Shown: in pieces, positions 35,146-44,165 of the stretch
Layout of the letters: the number at the start of each line of letters is the position of its first letter
Position numbering within the stretch: the stretch's first letter is position 1
Assembly (NCBI RefSeq): GCF_003946465.1
Contig: NZ_RHOL01000016.1
Span: 1-60,983, forward strand
Length of the DNA: 60,983 bases
Direction: 5' to 3'
Source: Lacticaseibacillus hegangensis
GTDB lineage: Bacteria; Bacillota; Bacilli; Lactobacillales; Lactobacillaceae
Notes under the pieces: model-generated
What the model was told of the DNA's origin: nothing
Database searches by the model: none
Seen by the model: only the letters and a program-made list of their open reading frames with translations
Position numbers and translations under genes: made by a program

Positions 35146-35775
35146 TTAATAGTAGCGGTGAGATGTGGGATTAAGGGCGCCATATTTTTCAACGACAATA
35201 TCGCCGATTTCCGTCTCCAACTTACTGGCGACTTTAGTGCTACCAGCATTGATTGGGATAATGACGGCGCCAGCTACGTAGTCATTGATCTCATCTCGGA
35301 TGTTCTTCAGGGGGAGCTCGACATGCTTTTGGTAGTCTTTGTCGCATTTGGCAATGAGGCGAGCCGTCTTACCCATATGAATCTGATAGTCGTCAAATAA
35401 GTCACCGAGTTTTGCTTTTTCGCGGCTGGGGTCATCATCGCTTATGGTCTTAAGATTAGCCCTTGCCCGGCCAATGACGATGATCTGCCCTTTCTTACTC
35501 AATTCGATCCAAACATAGTGATGAAAGTCGCCATCTGATGTAAGTTCTGCAAAATTTTCTGGCTTGAACTCGGTTCTGCCACTTAGAGAGACAGATGACA
35601 CCGAGAAGATATTGTCGAGAGCAACCGGATCAGTCGTTGTGTAGTCAAGCAGAGCCTTGTAATTCTTGATAAAGCTGGGATTAAAGTCTGCTAGCAATCC
35701 CTGCTTGGTCTTTGTGTTCCAGAGCGCACTGGCGATCGTTTGCGCAGTGTGTCGTTCAGTCTTCGTCTCTTTCAT
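35146..35775 (-). CDS. Hypothetical protein next to the RM locus
   Basis: 209 residues, unrecognised. It starts with a charged helix (MKETKTERHTAQTIASALW) and has a strand-rich middle (FHHYVWIELSKKGQIIVIGRAR), then a helical region and VVEKYGALNPTSHRYY at the end. It has no signal peptide or membrane segment. The start is supported by GGAGGAAAAGAC. It converges with the restriction operon and may be an unrelated plasmid gene or an accessory factor. The 285 bases upstream (35776-36060) show no gene, only part of the partition repeats. Confidence 0.6.
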   Translation of the reverse strand: MKETKTERHTAQTIASALWNTKTKQGLLADFNPSFIKNYKALLDYTTTDPVALDNIFSVSSVSLSGRTEFKPENFAELTSDGDFHHYVWIELSKKGQIIVIGRARANLKTISDDDPSREKAKLGDLFDDYQIHMGKTARLIAKCDKDYQKHVELPLKNIRDEINDYVAGAVIIPINAGSTKVASKLETEIGDIVVEKYGALNPTSHRYY

Positions 35776-36023
35776 GTCTTTTCCTCCGTAAGGTAGAAGT
35801 TCTTGAGACAGATCAGGTAGAGATGTTGAGGCTGCTTAAGATCATGCTGCAGGTTTTCATGTGGGCTGCGTTAATGAGACATAGTATTTTCTGAGTTCTT
35901 TCGAAGACGCACTAGCAGCGCAATCAGCAAATGTGAAAGTTCGGATGCTGGAAATCTAGCGGTCGGTAGTCGTCGTTTCTGATAGAATCCCTGTCATTAA
36001 GCAATTCTCAACAAAGTGGTATT

Positions 36024-36047
36024 ACCATTTACCATATACCATTTACC
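36024..36047. repeat. Outlying partition-type repeats
   Basis: Two copies of accatttacc (36024-36033 and 36038-36047), 14 bp apart, match the motif repeated at 37366-37613 on the other side of the parA operon. They may be a second centromere-like site. Confidence 0.6.
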
Positions 36048-36060
36048 ACCATGCACCAGA

Positions 36061-36459
36061 CTAGCGAGTTTTCCGCTTCTTGCTGGCGGCATGCAGCACG
36101 TCTTTTTGTTCCAGGATGTTGACCATGTCGGAGAAGCGTTTGTACTCGGAATCTTCCAGTTGCTCGACGCGCTCGCTGAGCAGACTCTGAATGACGTCCT
36201 TCGTTGTTTCGCCGTAACCCAAGTTGATCAGCGCCTGAACCTGGTTGCGGACGTGATTGTCGACGCGGACGTTAGTTGGAATCGTCACGGTTTCGGGAAT
36301 ATCGACTTTGGCGGGTGTCCCCTCCCCTTCGTCGGTGAAAGCCTGACGCCCTACTTGTTCTTTGACCTCAACCTTGGGACCACGCGTCAGCAGCTTGCGC
36401 TTGCTGCCGGCAGATTTTGGCTCGTTTTTGGGTGTGTTGTTGTGAGTGACTAACGCCAT
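36061..36459 (-). CDS. DUF5388-like plasmid partition/replication-associated protein
   Basis: 132 residues. A basic N-terminal tail is followed by a ribbon-helix-helix-like segment (TNVRVDNHVRNQVQALINL) and a helical end. It follows parA directly, with the stop of parA adjacent, as the small centromere-binding partner does in Lactobacillaceae plasmids (sometimes called RepC or DUF5388). It should bind the accatttacc repeats and stimulate ParA. Confidence 0.75.
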   Translation of the reverse strand: MALVTHNNTPKNEPKSAGSKRKLLTRGPKVEVKEQVGRQAFTDEGEGTPAKVDIPETVTIPTNVRVDNHVRNQVQALINLGYGETTKDVIQSLLSERVEQLEDSEYKRFSDMVNILEQKDVLHAASKKRKTR

Positions 36460-37269
36460 TTAGTTCGCCCCCAGCCTTTTGACGATTTCGTCCGCCACGT
36501 CGTCGAAAACCGCATGAACCTTCTTGTCCCAGCCATCGTGCAGATCGTCTGTGATGCCGGTCATATCCATGCGCTTGATGCGCTCCATGATCATGACCCG
36601 GTTTTGGAAGATGTTCTCCTCGCCGAATTCGGTGGAAGCAGCCTTCAAGATCTCACGATCAACGGCGGCATTACGTTTGCTGAGGACTGGCAGGATGCCA
36701 AGAATGTCGACAGGACTGTTGAACTGATCGATCAGCGTGTTCTGGATGTAGCTGATGAAGTTCTCCGCCCCTGACAACGACCGCTCCTGCGTCTGTAGAA
36801 CAACAATGATCTGGTCTGCGGCATAGAACGCCGTATCGTTCGACAGGCTGAGTGTCGGCGGTACATCGATGAAGATGTAGTCGTACTTTTCGCGCAGCGG
36901 CTCAATCAGCTTGCGGAAATAGCTCACCTTGTCGATTTCTTCCTTAAATTCGCGATCTAGGAATCGCGGATATTGAGAAAAATCGACAGCGTCCGGAATG
37001 AGATCTAAGTTAGGAGTAATCTCAATCTTGATGTCGTCGAGCGGCTTGTTATCGTTGATGGCAGCCATCAGTGATGAATCAATCGTGATGATGTCAGACT
37101 GGTTGGATTTGGTCTTCAGCAGCAGCGACGTCAAGTTGGCTTGCGCATCAAAATCAATGTCGAGCACCTTGTTGCCCTTCTTCGCCAGGCTCCAGCTCAC
37201 CAGTGCAGTCGTCGAGGTCTTACCCACGCCGCCTTTGAAGTTGGCAAAACTCAGTACAGTTGCAGTCAT
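36460..37269 (-). CDS. parA: ParA-family partition ATPase
   Basis: 269 residues. The deviant Walker A motif FKGGVGKTSTT is at residues 11-21, Walker B in YIFIDVPPTLS, and the switch region DFDAQANLTSLL. It has no N-terminal DNA-binding domain, so it is a type Ib-like or nucleoid-binding ParA that depends on its partner for operator binding. It distributes plasmid copies at division. The repeats immediately upstream are the likely partition site and promoter operator. Confidence 0.92.
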   Translation of the reverse strand: MTATVLSFANFKGGVGKTSTTALVSWSLAKKGNKVLDIDFDAQANLTSLLLKTKSNQSDIITIDSSLMAAINDNKPLDDIKIEITPNLDLIPDAVDFSQYPRFLDREFKEEIDKVSYFRKLIEPLREKYDYIFIDVPPTLSLSNDTAFYAADQIIVVLQTQERSLSGAENFISYIQNTLIDQFNSPVDILGILPVLSKRNAAVDREILKAASTEFGEENIFQNRVMIMERIKRMDMTGITDDLHDGWDKKVHAVFDDVADEIVKRLGAN

Positions 37270-37344
37270 AATGCACCTCTCCCCTGATTTTGACCAAAGT
37301 GTACCCTCACATGTACCACTATGTCAAGAAACGCTTTATATTAG

Positions 37345-37615
37345 GATTCAGTGCATAGTGGTAATACCATTTACCACTTACCATTATTCACTATTGCAGC
37401 TGTACTTTAAAACTTTACCACCATGTCGGGAATTGCTGTGTCTCGGTTACGCGTATGTTGTGGTATGTGGTAAATGGTACGTGGTAATACCATTTACCAC
37501 TATTGAGGAGAACGATATTATCCGAGAAAAACGCTGGCAAGACACAATTCTTGATATGGTGGTAAATGGTAATACCATAATGGTAAATGGTTATACCATT
37601 ATGGTAAGTGGTAAA
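37345..37615. repeat. Probable centromere/origin region with palindromic repeats
   Basis: The motif ggtaaatggt, or its complement accatttacc, occurs at 37366, 37469, 37489, 37561 and 37582, with a degenerate copy (ggtaagtggt) near 37603. Many copies sit inside the palindrome tggtaataccat. The array lies between parA and rep. It is best read as the binding site for the DUF5388-like partner, though iterons for the initiator are possible. From 37616 to 37827 nothing else is clear. Confidence 0.7.
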
Positions 37616-37827
37616 TGAACGAGTTGGCTCAGTCTATTGTTTTTCGAACCAAGGTCTAAGATACTTAGGGCAATGGAATAAAGGCACAAAAAAACACCAC
37701 CGACGGCAATCGGTAGCGCCCTACAAACAAATTTATTTGTTAGTTGATAAGGTCATTCTAAACCCGTTTGGGAAGGTTGACAAGGGTGCGCGGTGTTTTC
37801 TGGGTTTGTGTACGCTCGTCAGCAATT

Positions 37828-37864
37828 GGCGTAGTGTGCGCAAAGCACGGCACTGCGCCTTTTT
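37828..37864 (+). terminator. Terminator-like hairpin in the rep leader
   Basis: ggcgtagtg (37828-37836) pairs with cactgcgcc (37851-37859), with one G-T pair, followed by TTTTT. It is only 25 bases upstream of the initiator gene, so transcription attenuation may control copy number. Confidence 0.7.
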
Positions 37865-37888
37865 GATACCTTTGAGACGGGAGCAGAC

Positions 37889-39379
37889 ATGATGCGCAAG
37901 ACTGACGCAGCAGACATGATCAAAATCATTCTACAAGACACACTTTCGGCGCGGCGCTACAAGCAATCGGCGCTGGTGCCGGATGGTTCTCCGCGTAAGA
38001 GTGGGGCGGTTTTTGTGTGCTGGACCAAGGATCTACTGCGGGCGGCGCAAGGGGTCGTGATGACGTCTCAGGAGGCCGTGGTTGATGCTGAAGGGGCCTC
38101 GCACTGGACGCCGAATGTCTTCCGGTATGGGACTTATGAACGCCGTGGTAGCAAGTTTGGCACAATTTGCGGGCACCAGGAGAAGAACCTCAAGGCAATC
38201 ACGACCTTCGTAGTTGATGTTGACTATCCGGTAGGGGAGAAGCCTGACTACAGTGAGTTTGATGCTAGTTGCTTTGAGGTTGGTTTGGGTGAAGAGGTGC
38301 TACGGCCGAGTTGCATTTTGTCGACACCGCATGGCTACCAGGCCTACTACGTGATGGCTTCGCCGGTTTGGATCCGGCGCACTGAGGATGGGCGTTATCC
38401 GGCTTTGACATCAGCAAAACGCATATCCCAGGCAATTCGTGCGGCTGTCGCGGCTCGCAATCCATATACTGACACCGGAGCCAATGATTTCGGCTTTTTC
38501 CGTATGCCGTCTGCTGAGAGCCTGGTCGAAGTTGACGAGGATGCCAGGCCGACATTTGCTGAACTGCGAGCATGGTCGATGCGTATCGGAGAGCCTCTGG
38601 CGACGGCACAGCCGCAGATAGTCAGTGATCAGGTGCATACAGCCTGGTTTGATGCATTGACGCGCGCCGAGGTGCCCTGTGCGAAGGGGAGCGGATACGG
38701 ACGCAATAATACCTTGCTGACGCTGGTGCTGGCGCAGTATGCTTCAGGCGTGCCGGAGGAGCAGGCGCGGGACTACGCGGATCAGTGGTCGAGTTTTCAG
38801 GCTCAGCCGCTGCGAGACAGCGAAGTACGTGCAATCGTGCGGTCGGCGTACTCAGGGCGCTATCACGGGGCCAATATGAGTTATGTCCGTGAGCTGTGCG
38901 AGCGGTACGCGCCGGGCGTCACGATAAATAGCGGGGCGCAGACGTGGTCGCATTTTCGAAAGCCACGGCAGCAGCGGAAGTACTCTCACCAGGAAGAATG
39001 GGCGCGGGATCTGCTGATCCTGACAAAGGAGGCCACAGATCTTGTCCGTGGTCATGCGCGGTTTACGTACGCCGAGTTGCAGCAGCGTCTTGGAATCAGT
39101 CGACAGTCGCTAGTGCGGGTGCTGAATGAGCTTGCCAATCGTGCGCAGATGAGTGTTCGTCGCGTACGCGGACGCAATGGCGGCCTGTATTTGGCAACCG
39201 CGCAAATGATTGCTGCGTACGTGATGGAAGAAAGACGGACTAGAAGTGTGAGGACGCGTCGTGCGGGTGACCATGCGACAGTTACGCAGATGTCATTGAG
39301 GTTTGAATTTGGCAACTTTTTGAAACAGATGGATAAGCAAAATAAATGGTCACAATCGCCATTACATATATCTAGTTAG
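37889..39379 (+). CDS. Plasmid replication initiator (primase-C-terminal type)
   Basis: 496 residues. The N-terminal half has ITTFVVDVDYPVG and ILSTPHGYQAYYVM, the acidic and histidine residues of an archaeo-eukaryotic-primase-like fold. The middle has YGRNNTLLTLVLAQYASG and VRAIVRSAYSGRYHG, resembling the primase C-terminal (PriCT) helix bundle. A helix-turn-helix (YAELQQRLGISRQSLVRVL) follows near residue 410. Proteins of this form initiate theta replication of larger Lactobacillaceae plasmids. Two adjacent ATG codons are both possible starts. Confidence 0.8.
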   Translation: MMRKTDAADMIKIILQDTLSARRYKQSALVPDGSPRKSGAVFVCWTKDLLRAAQGVVMTSQEAVVDAEGASHWTPNVFRYGTYERRGSKFGTICGHQEKNLKAITTFVVDVDYPVGEKPDYSEFDASCFEVGLGEEVLRPSCILSTPHGYQAYYVMASPVWIRRTEDGRYPALTSAKRISQAIRAAVAARNPYTDTGANDFGFFRMPSAESLVEVDEDARPTFAELRAWSMRIGEPLATAQPQIVSDQVHTAWFDALTRAEVPCAKGSGYGRNNTLLTLVLAQYASGVPEEQARDYADQWSSFQAQPLRDSEVRAIVRSAYSGRYHGANMSYVRELCERYAPGVTINSGAQTWSHFRKPRQQRKYSHQEEWARDLLILTKEATDLVRGHARFTYAELQQRLGISRQSLVRVLNELANRAQMSVRRVRGRNGGLYLATAQMIAAYVMEERRTRSVRTRRAGDHATVTQMSLRFEFGNFLKQMDKQNKWSQSPLHISS

Positions 39380-39451
39380 GGCTCCCCTTTTGACGTTCCC
39401 GTTGATGCGATATAGTTGCTTTGAGCTTTTACTGAGGTTTTTGGAGGTGGC

Positions 39452-39784
39452 ATGATGAGTCTCGAAACTTACAGAGTGACGAAGTCTTTTAGCTGTTCTG
39501 TTCAGGGTGTCGATGCGGATAGGTATGGACGCTACTGGCTGAATGTCGATGATGTTTTTCAGGTGATTGATCAGGAGAAAGACGAGAATGGAAAGGCGTT
39601 GTTCTTCGCAAGAACGCCTGGTTTAGCGTATTTAGTCGCTTTTGGTGCTTCAAAATTAGCGCGCCAGTCTGCTCAGATCTCAGGTGATGACTTCGAGTTT
39701 GTTTGTCGACAGTTGGCGTTGCCAATGTGGGAATTCGGTAATGAGGTTACTGATATTTCTTTGCCGTGGGTACCTGAAGATTGA
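39452..39784 (+). CDS. Hypothetical plasmid protein
   Basis: 110 residues (or 109 from the next ATG), with TTTGGAGGTGG upstream. It has WLNVDDVFQVID and LAYLVAFGASKLARQ segments, and no motif I can name. It lies directly after the initiator gene and may belong to the replication region. Confidence 0.6.
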   Translation: MMSLETYRVTKSFSCSVQGVDADRYGRYWLNVDDVFQVIDQEKDENGKALFFARTPGLAYLVAFGASKLARQSAQISGDDFEFVCRQLALPMWEFGNEVTDISLPWVPED

Positions 39785-39941
39785 TTTTAAAAAGTAGGAG
39801 GTAGAACGGAGACAACTGTTATTTTTATTTTGATAGTTTGGGATTTTATATATGACATCGGAACTGTATTCGGGTACATTTATATAAACGTTTGGTGGGT
39901 CATTCCCACGTGGAACGATTTAATACTTGCATACCTAAATA

Positions 39942-41405
39942 TTGGGGGAACCGGTGTTGAAAAAGAAGGTCCACAAGCGAGCTCCTAGGCAGAAGAAGTT
40001 TACCGATGTGACTTTTACGAGCGATCAGAGAGCGGTCATCTTGATGAAGATGACTCAGCAACAACGCGAGGCTTATGCGGAGAGCATCCAGCTGACGTTT
40101 TCTGATCAAGTGATGAATATGGTTTTTGACGAAGCCCCGAGCTGGCGTTTTATCGGGATTCGAGTGGATTACGGTTGGGAATACAGGAAGTCTGATCCCC
40201 GTAGATCAGCAAACTTGAGGTGTGTGTGCGGCCGTCAGCTCCGCTATCAGTACCAATTGGTCTCCACAGATGGTCACAATCGGCGAGTTAATCTGGGATC
40301 GAGTCATTTCATGCAGCACTTGGGAATACCTGTTTCGGTATCGCGAGAGGTGTTTGCTAATTTTAACCAGGTGCAACGCAAGATGGATGAGATGCTGGCG
40401 CGGTATCGGATAGGGGAGCGGTTTCCGAGTGCCAACGGTATGCGTAAGATTGCGATGTCTGGGGAGTTTGGCAATTCTAAATCGATAGTCGCACGACGGC
40501 TTCATGGTTTTGCGGTTGCCGATTTGCCCCTGACGAAGAGTGATAAGAATGCTCTGAAGAGGTTCGTTTCTGAGTTCCAAGGACAAGTGCCGCGTTCTGC
40601 GAGTTCTGGTCCCCGTGGAGAGCAGAAGCCTCCGGTAAAAGTCGCGAGTCCAAGCAAGGAATATTTGCATAGCAACTATAGTTTTGATGAGGCTGTGGCG
40701 ATGACCTTGGCTGAGTTGCATGGCGTTCCTTATCAGGGCTTTCATCAAGAGAATCCGGTTTATTCCCAAGAGGGTAAGAACAGGAATATCGGGGAATATA
40801 ATCCTGATGCGAAGGATTTGCCGCGTCCTAGAGCCGAGCTGGAAGAGGAGAACGTTGTTAGTCCCGTTTCGAGTGAGCCGCTCCGTGCTGAAGAACCGAA
40901 GCCGTTGCCGCGGCACAAGAAGAGACAAGGTATCGATGACCTTTATCAGGAGAAGCTTGCTAAGCTAACTCCAGAAGATCGCAAGAAGATGGAGGAACGG
41001 CAGCGTGAGCGCTTAAGGGCTGCGGCTAAACGTGCCACAGCATACAAGAAAAAGCACGCACATGGACAACGTGACAGCGCCACGAATCAGAGCAAGAGCT
41101 CAGACCTTGAGCAGCTTAAGAGGCAGTTACTTCAGCAAAAGAAACGCGAAGACGAGCAAAAGGCTGAGATGCTGCGAGAGAGGACTGCTAGCAAAAAACA
41201 GCGCGATCTCTTGCATGCCCAGTTCATCCAAAAACAAGCGGCCGACCACGCTAAGAGAAAGCAATTATACGAGAAGTATCACAGTGTAGAGAGCACTACT
41301 CAACCAAAGGCTGTCCCAAGTTCTCCCCGGAGAGAGCTGGTTGGCAAGAGTCCTTTTAACACACAGCTGCAGGATCAGTTGAAGAAGTGGCAGAAGTTTG
41401 ATTAG
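39942..41405 (+). CDS. Large hypothetical plasmid protein with C-terminal coiled coil
   Basis: Up to 487 residues. The start is uncertain: TTG at 39942, GTG at 39954 or TTG at 39957; a GGGGG stretch favours the last two. The N-terminal half has a CVCG cysteine pair followed by RQLRYQYQLVS and GSSHFMQHLGIP, which looks like a small metal-binding or DNA-binding fold. The C-terminal 180 residues are highly charged, lysine- and glutamine-rich and predicted coiled coil (LEQLKRQLLQQKKREDEQ). I do not recognise the family. The region with the initiator suggests plasmid maintenance or transfer. Confidence 0.6.
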   Translation: MGEPVLKKKVHKRAPRQKKFTDVTFTSDQRAVILMKMTQQQREAYAESIQLTFSDQVMNMVFDEAPSWRFIGIRVDYGWEYRKSDPRRSANLRCVCGRQLRYQYQLVSTDGHNRRVNLGSSHFMQHLGIPVSVSREVFANFNQVQRKMDEMLARYRIGERFPSANGMRKIAMSGEFGNSKSIVARRLHGFAVADLPLTKSDKNALKRFVSEFQGQVPRSASSGPRGEQKPPVKVASPSKEYLHSNYSFDEAVAMTLAELHGVPYQGFHQENPVYSQEGKNRNIGEYNPDAKDLPRPRAELEEENVVSPVSSEPLRAEEPKPLPRHKKRQGIDDLYQEKLAKLTPEDRKKMEERQRERLRAAAKRATAYKKKHAHGQRDSATNQSKSSDLEQLKRQLLQQKKREDEQKAEMLRERTASKKQRDLLHAQFIQKQAADHAKRKQLYEKYHSVESTTQPKAVPSSPRRELVGKSPFNTQLQDQLKKWQKFD

Positions 41406-42155
41406 AGTTCCGCAGGCTGCTACCTTTTTAATAGGGGTACCTAGATTCGAGCAATTTTTTGCGTGTCAGCATCGTTGTCAATGATACGAGACTGTACGAT
41501 TTTACCGGTGAGATGTGAATGACTGCGGTCTCGTTGTCGCTTACGACCTTATCGGTATTGAGCCGAGCATGCAGCATAGACAGGAGACACCACAAGCGAA
41601 TCAATCGTTGCGAAATAACACATAGGGTGCGTAGGAGTGTAGCCTTTTAGCTGATTTGTTACACTTAAAGTGTAGATTCGGCACTTGGAAAAGCAGTCCT
41701 GCTGCTGATGAGCAGAGTTTAGTCTTTGCCAGGTGCAGGCCCTTTGGGCGTTCTTTTCCGTTCAGATAGACTAGTATTGAGTTTTGCATGCTCACTGTTG
41801 CATAGCACTTCCTCTGTTTGCTTCTCGGGCGTTTAGAGACCATATCAGTCAAAGGGAGTCTGCTAAGAATAGATTGAATACAGATTAATTCCGCGCTTTA
41901 TAGCAGTTGTGCTTGGAGTGGGGACTGACTGTGAGATTCCCGTAACGGTTTAAAGTTTCTCCAGGATTGTCTGGCTACATGAGCGCATAGTAAAATTCCT
42001 CCATGATTATCAGATGAATTATGATATTTCGTCTGGCAATCACAAAGGAATTCTTTCTCCAACAGAGTGGAGTGAGTCTACTTAATTGTAAATTTGACTA
42101 TATAACGGTTAGCTGTCAAGTAAACACGTTATGTTCAGGGGTTAGGAGAGAAGAG
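41406..42155. other. 750-bp gap with no recognised gene
   Basis: AT-richer than its surroundings and without a convincing gene on either strand. A minus-strand frame at 41601-41852 lacks a ribosome-binding site and known motifs. I found no strong terminator for the operon ending at 42156. It may hold decayed mobile DNA. Confidence 0.5.
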
Positions 42156-43418
42156 CTACAGCAAAGGTTTAAGCATGAGGCCTATTTCAGTTAAAACCCA
42201 GCCAATCCAAGTGGTGGCACTACCAATAAAGTTTGTCATGTATTTAATCCCATTTGGTACAGCGATACCGCTTTGAACAGCTGCTTTTGTGTAGAAGGGT
42301 GCAATGCTGGTACCCACATACATAATACAGATAAGTACCAAAGTTCCTGAGACAATCATTCTCAGCATATTGCGATGGGCAAACGGTGTTATCAGTGCCA
42401 GTAAGAACATGAGTGATGCCAAGTCGACAAACGGCAGCACTTTGTTTCCTGGCAGTATAAAGGCCAAGACAATAGCAATTGGAATGAGAATCAGGCCGGA
42501 TGCGAGCACTGATGGCTCACCAATGAGAAGTGCGGTATCCATGCCAATATAAAACTCTCGCTTAGGAAACCACTTCTTTAATTGGCCCTCTACTTGATCT
42601 CTTACAATAACAAGGCCAGAAACCAGGACGTCAATCATCTTAGGCAATAGATACATAGCCGCGGCAACGTTGATAGCCAGTGAGATGATTTTCGTTATTG
42701 GGAAATGTGCCATAATACCTATGGCTAAGCCTAGTAAGAAACCAAGCGTAAGTGGCTCCCCGAGAACTCCGAATCTTTTCTGGATTGTTTCTGGATCCAT
42801 TTTAATTTTATTAAGGCCAGGAATCTTTTCACAAATCCAGTTACCTACTATCCCAAACGGAACCCAAGCAAGGCAGGTGAGGTGAGGGAAAGAAATACCC
42901 TTGAGGTTGTATTGCTTTTGAACATAAGGAGCTGTCAGATCCGCGACGACCAGGGTGATGCCGAAGACAATGAGTGTCATGACGACGGCCAGCCAAAAGC
43001 TATTCGTGGCTGCGTAGATAACGGCGCCGAGCAGCAGGAAAATCCAGTAGTTAAATATGTCTATGTCAACAGTTTTGGTTAGTTTAAAGACTAGCATTAG
43101 GGCGTTAAGAACTAGGAAGCTGACAACAAGAACGGGCATGATGGGCGTTCCCCAACCAATAGTGGAAGCGGTTGGCCACCCAGTGTCAACGACTGTCAGT
43201 TTTAATCCCATTTGAGTTACCATCGCTTTGGATGCTGGACCAAGATTCGTTAACAGCAGGTTAATTACCATGTTCACACCTGTGAAGCCGATGCCGACTA
43301 GCATACCTGCTTTGAACGCTTTGCTTGGCTTTAGTCCGAATATAATCCCCAAGATGAAGAAGATTATTGGCATCATAACCGCAGCACCGAGGTTGATAAT
43401 GGTTTGAATGACTGCCAC
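42156..43418 (-). CDS. PTS EIIC, galactitol (Gat) family
   Basis: 420 residues with about ten membrane segments. MMPIIFFILGIIFGLKPSKA at the start, WGTPIMPVLVV and IGEPSVLASGLILIP are typical of the galactitol-type IIC superfamily, which also serves pentitols and other polyols. EIIA and EIIB for it are absent. It is the last gene of the catabolic operon, after the isomerase gene. Its presence in an operon with a sugar kinase means the substrate could enter phosphorylated or, if partners are missing, unphosphorylated. Confidence 0.85.
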   Translation of the reverse strand: MAVIQTIINLGAAVMMPIIFFILGIIFGLKPSKAFKAGMLVGIGFTGVNMVINLLLTNLGPASKAMVTQMGLKLTVVDTGWPTASTIGWGTPIMPVLVVSFLVLNALMLVFKLTKTVDIDIFNYWIFLLLGAVIYAATNSFWLAVVMTLIVFGITLVVADLTAPYVQKQYNLKGISFPHLTCLAWVPFGIVGNWICEKIPGLNKIKMDPETIQKRFGVLGEPLTLGFLLGLAIGIMAHFPITKIISLAINVAAAMYLLPKMIDVLVSGLVIVRDQVEGQLKKWFPKREFYIGMDTALLIGEPSVLASGLILIPIAIVLAFILPGNKVLPFVDLASLMFLLALITPFAHRNMLRMIVSGTLVLICIMYVGTSIAPFYTKAAVQSGIAVPNGIKYMTNFIGSATTWIGWVLTEIGLMLKPLL

Positions 43419-43472
43419 GAGAGATTCTCCTTTCCTTTGTTGAAACTTGAGATTCAGCAGTGTCCAGTGAGC

Positions 43473-44147
43473 CTATCTAGTTGAAAACTGAGCCGCGGCA
43501 CCAATCATTTCGTCAAGCTTGGATTCCCAGTCCGGGGCTTTAATAATGCCACTTGTGGCTCCCGAACCGTCCGCGCCTAACGCCATGACCTTTTTAACGT
43601 CCTCACCAGAACTTACCCCGGCGGCCTGCATAATGAGAATCGCTGGATCTACGGAGCGAATTGCAGCATCTGTGTCTTTGATGTACTGATCGTTGCTAGT
43701 GCTACCGGTGCCAATCAAGCTGGTTGGTTCACAGATCATTGCAGTAGGATGCAGTTCTGCGATTGCTCTACTTTGTGCTACGGTGTCGGAGCAAACAATG
43801 GTCATGAGGCCAAGGTCTTTGGCGAGAACCATACTGGCGTCTAGCTGAGCAAGTGTGAGCGGATGCTCGGCGTGGTTTAATACGACGGCTTGAATACCGC
43901 GATTTTTTAAGGCAACAGGTAGGACTTTTCCCATACCTCGGCCAGGAGTGAGGGCATCCATATGCTGAGCTGTATAAATTAGATGGCTCGTATTTGCCAT
44001 GATTTCGGGAAAATCGATTAATTTAGCAGTGAACATAACATCAATATTGTATTTTGCCGCCACCTTATCTGTAAGCCGGGCTAATTTAAGAATTTCCGTG
44101 CCATACAGGTAGGACTTTGGGTTAACAATAAAGAAAGGCTTCTTCAT
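43473..44147 (-). CDS. Triose-phosphate-isomerase homologue, short archaeal type
   Basis: 224 residues, shorter than the housekeeping enzyme. The catalytic residues are in place: asparagine/lysine in FFIVNPKSY, histidine in LNHAEHPL, and glutamate in CEPTSLIGTGS, with the phosphate-binding glycine end ADGSGATSG. In other operons such second TIM homologues isomerise tetrulose phosphates (for example in erythritol catabolism). In this operon, with an FGGY kinase and a sugar-phosphate epimerase, that role is plausible but unproven. Confidence 0.82.
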   Translation of the reverse strand: MKKPFFIVNPKSYLYGTEILKLARLTDKVAAKYNIDVMFTAKLIDFPEIMANTSHLIYTAQHMDALTPGRGMGKVLPVALKNRGIQAVVLNHAEHPLTLAQLDASMVLAKDLGLMTIVCSDTVAQSRAIAELHPTAMICEPTSLIGTGSTSNDQYIKDTDAAIRSVDPAILIMQAAGVSSGEDVKKVMALGADGSGATSGIIKAPDWESKLDEMIGAAAQFSTR

Positions 44148-44165
44148 TTCTGAGCGCTCCTTTTC

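Noticed and set aside
36024-37615. CRISPR array
   Set aside because: The repeats are short palindromes with irregular spacing, and no cas gene is present.
41601-41852. 83-residue minus-strand frame, possibly a transposase remnant
   Set aside because: No motif or ribosome-binding site that I could defend.
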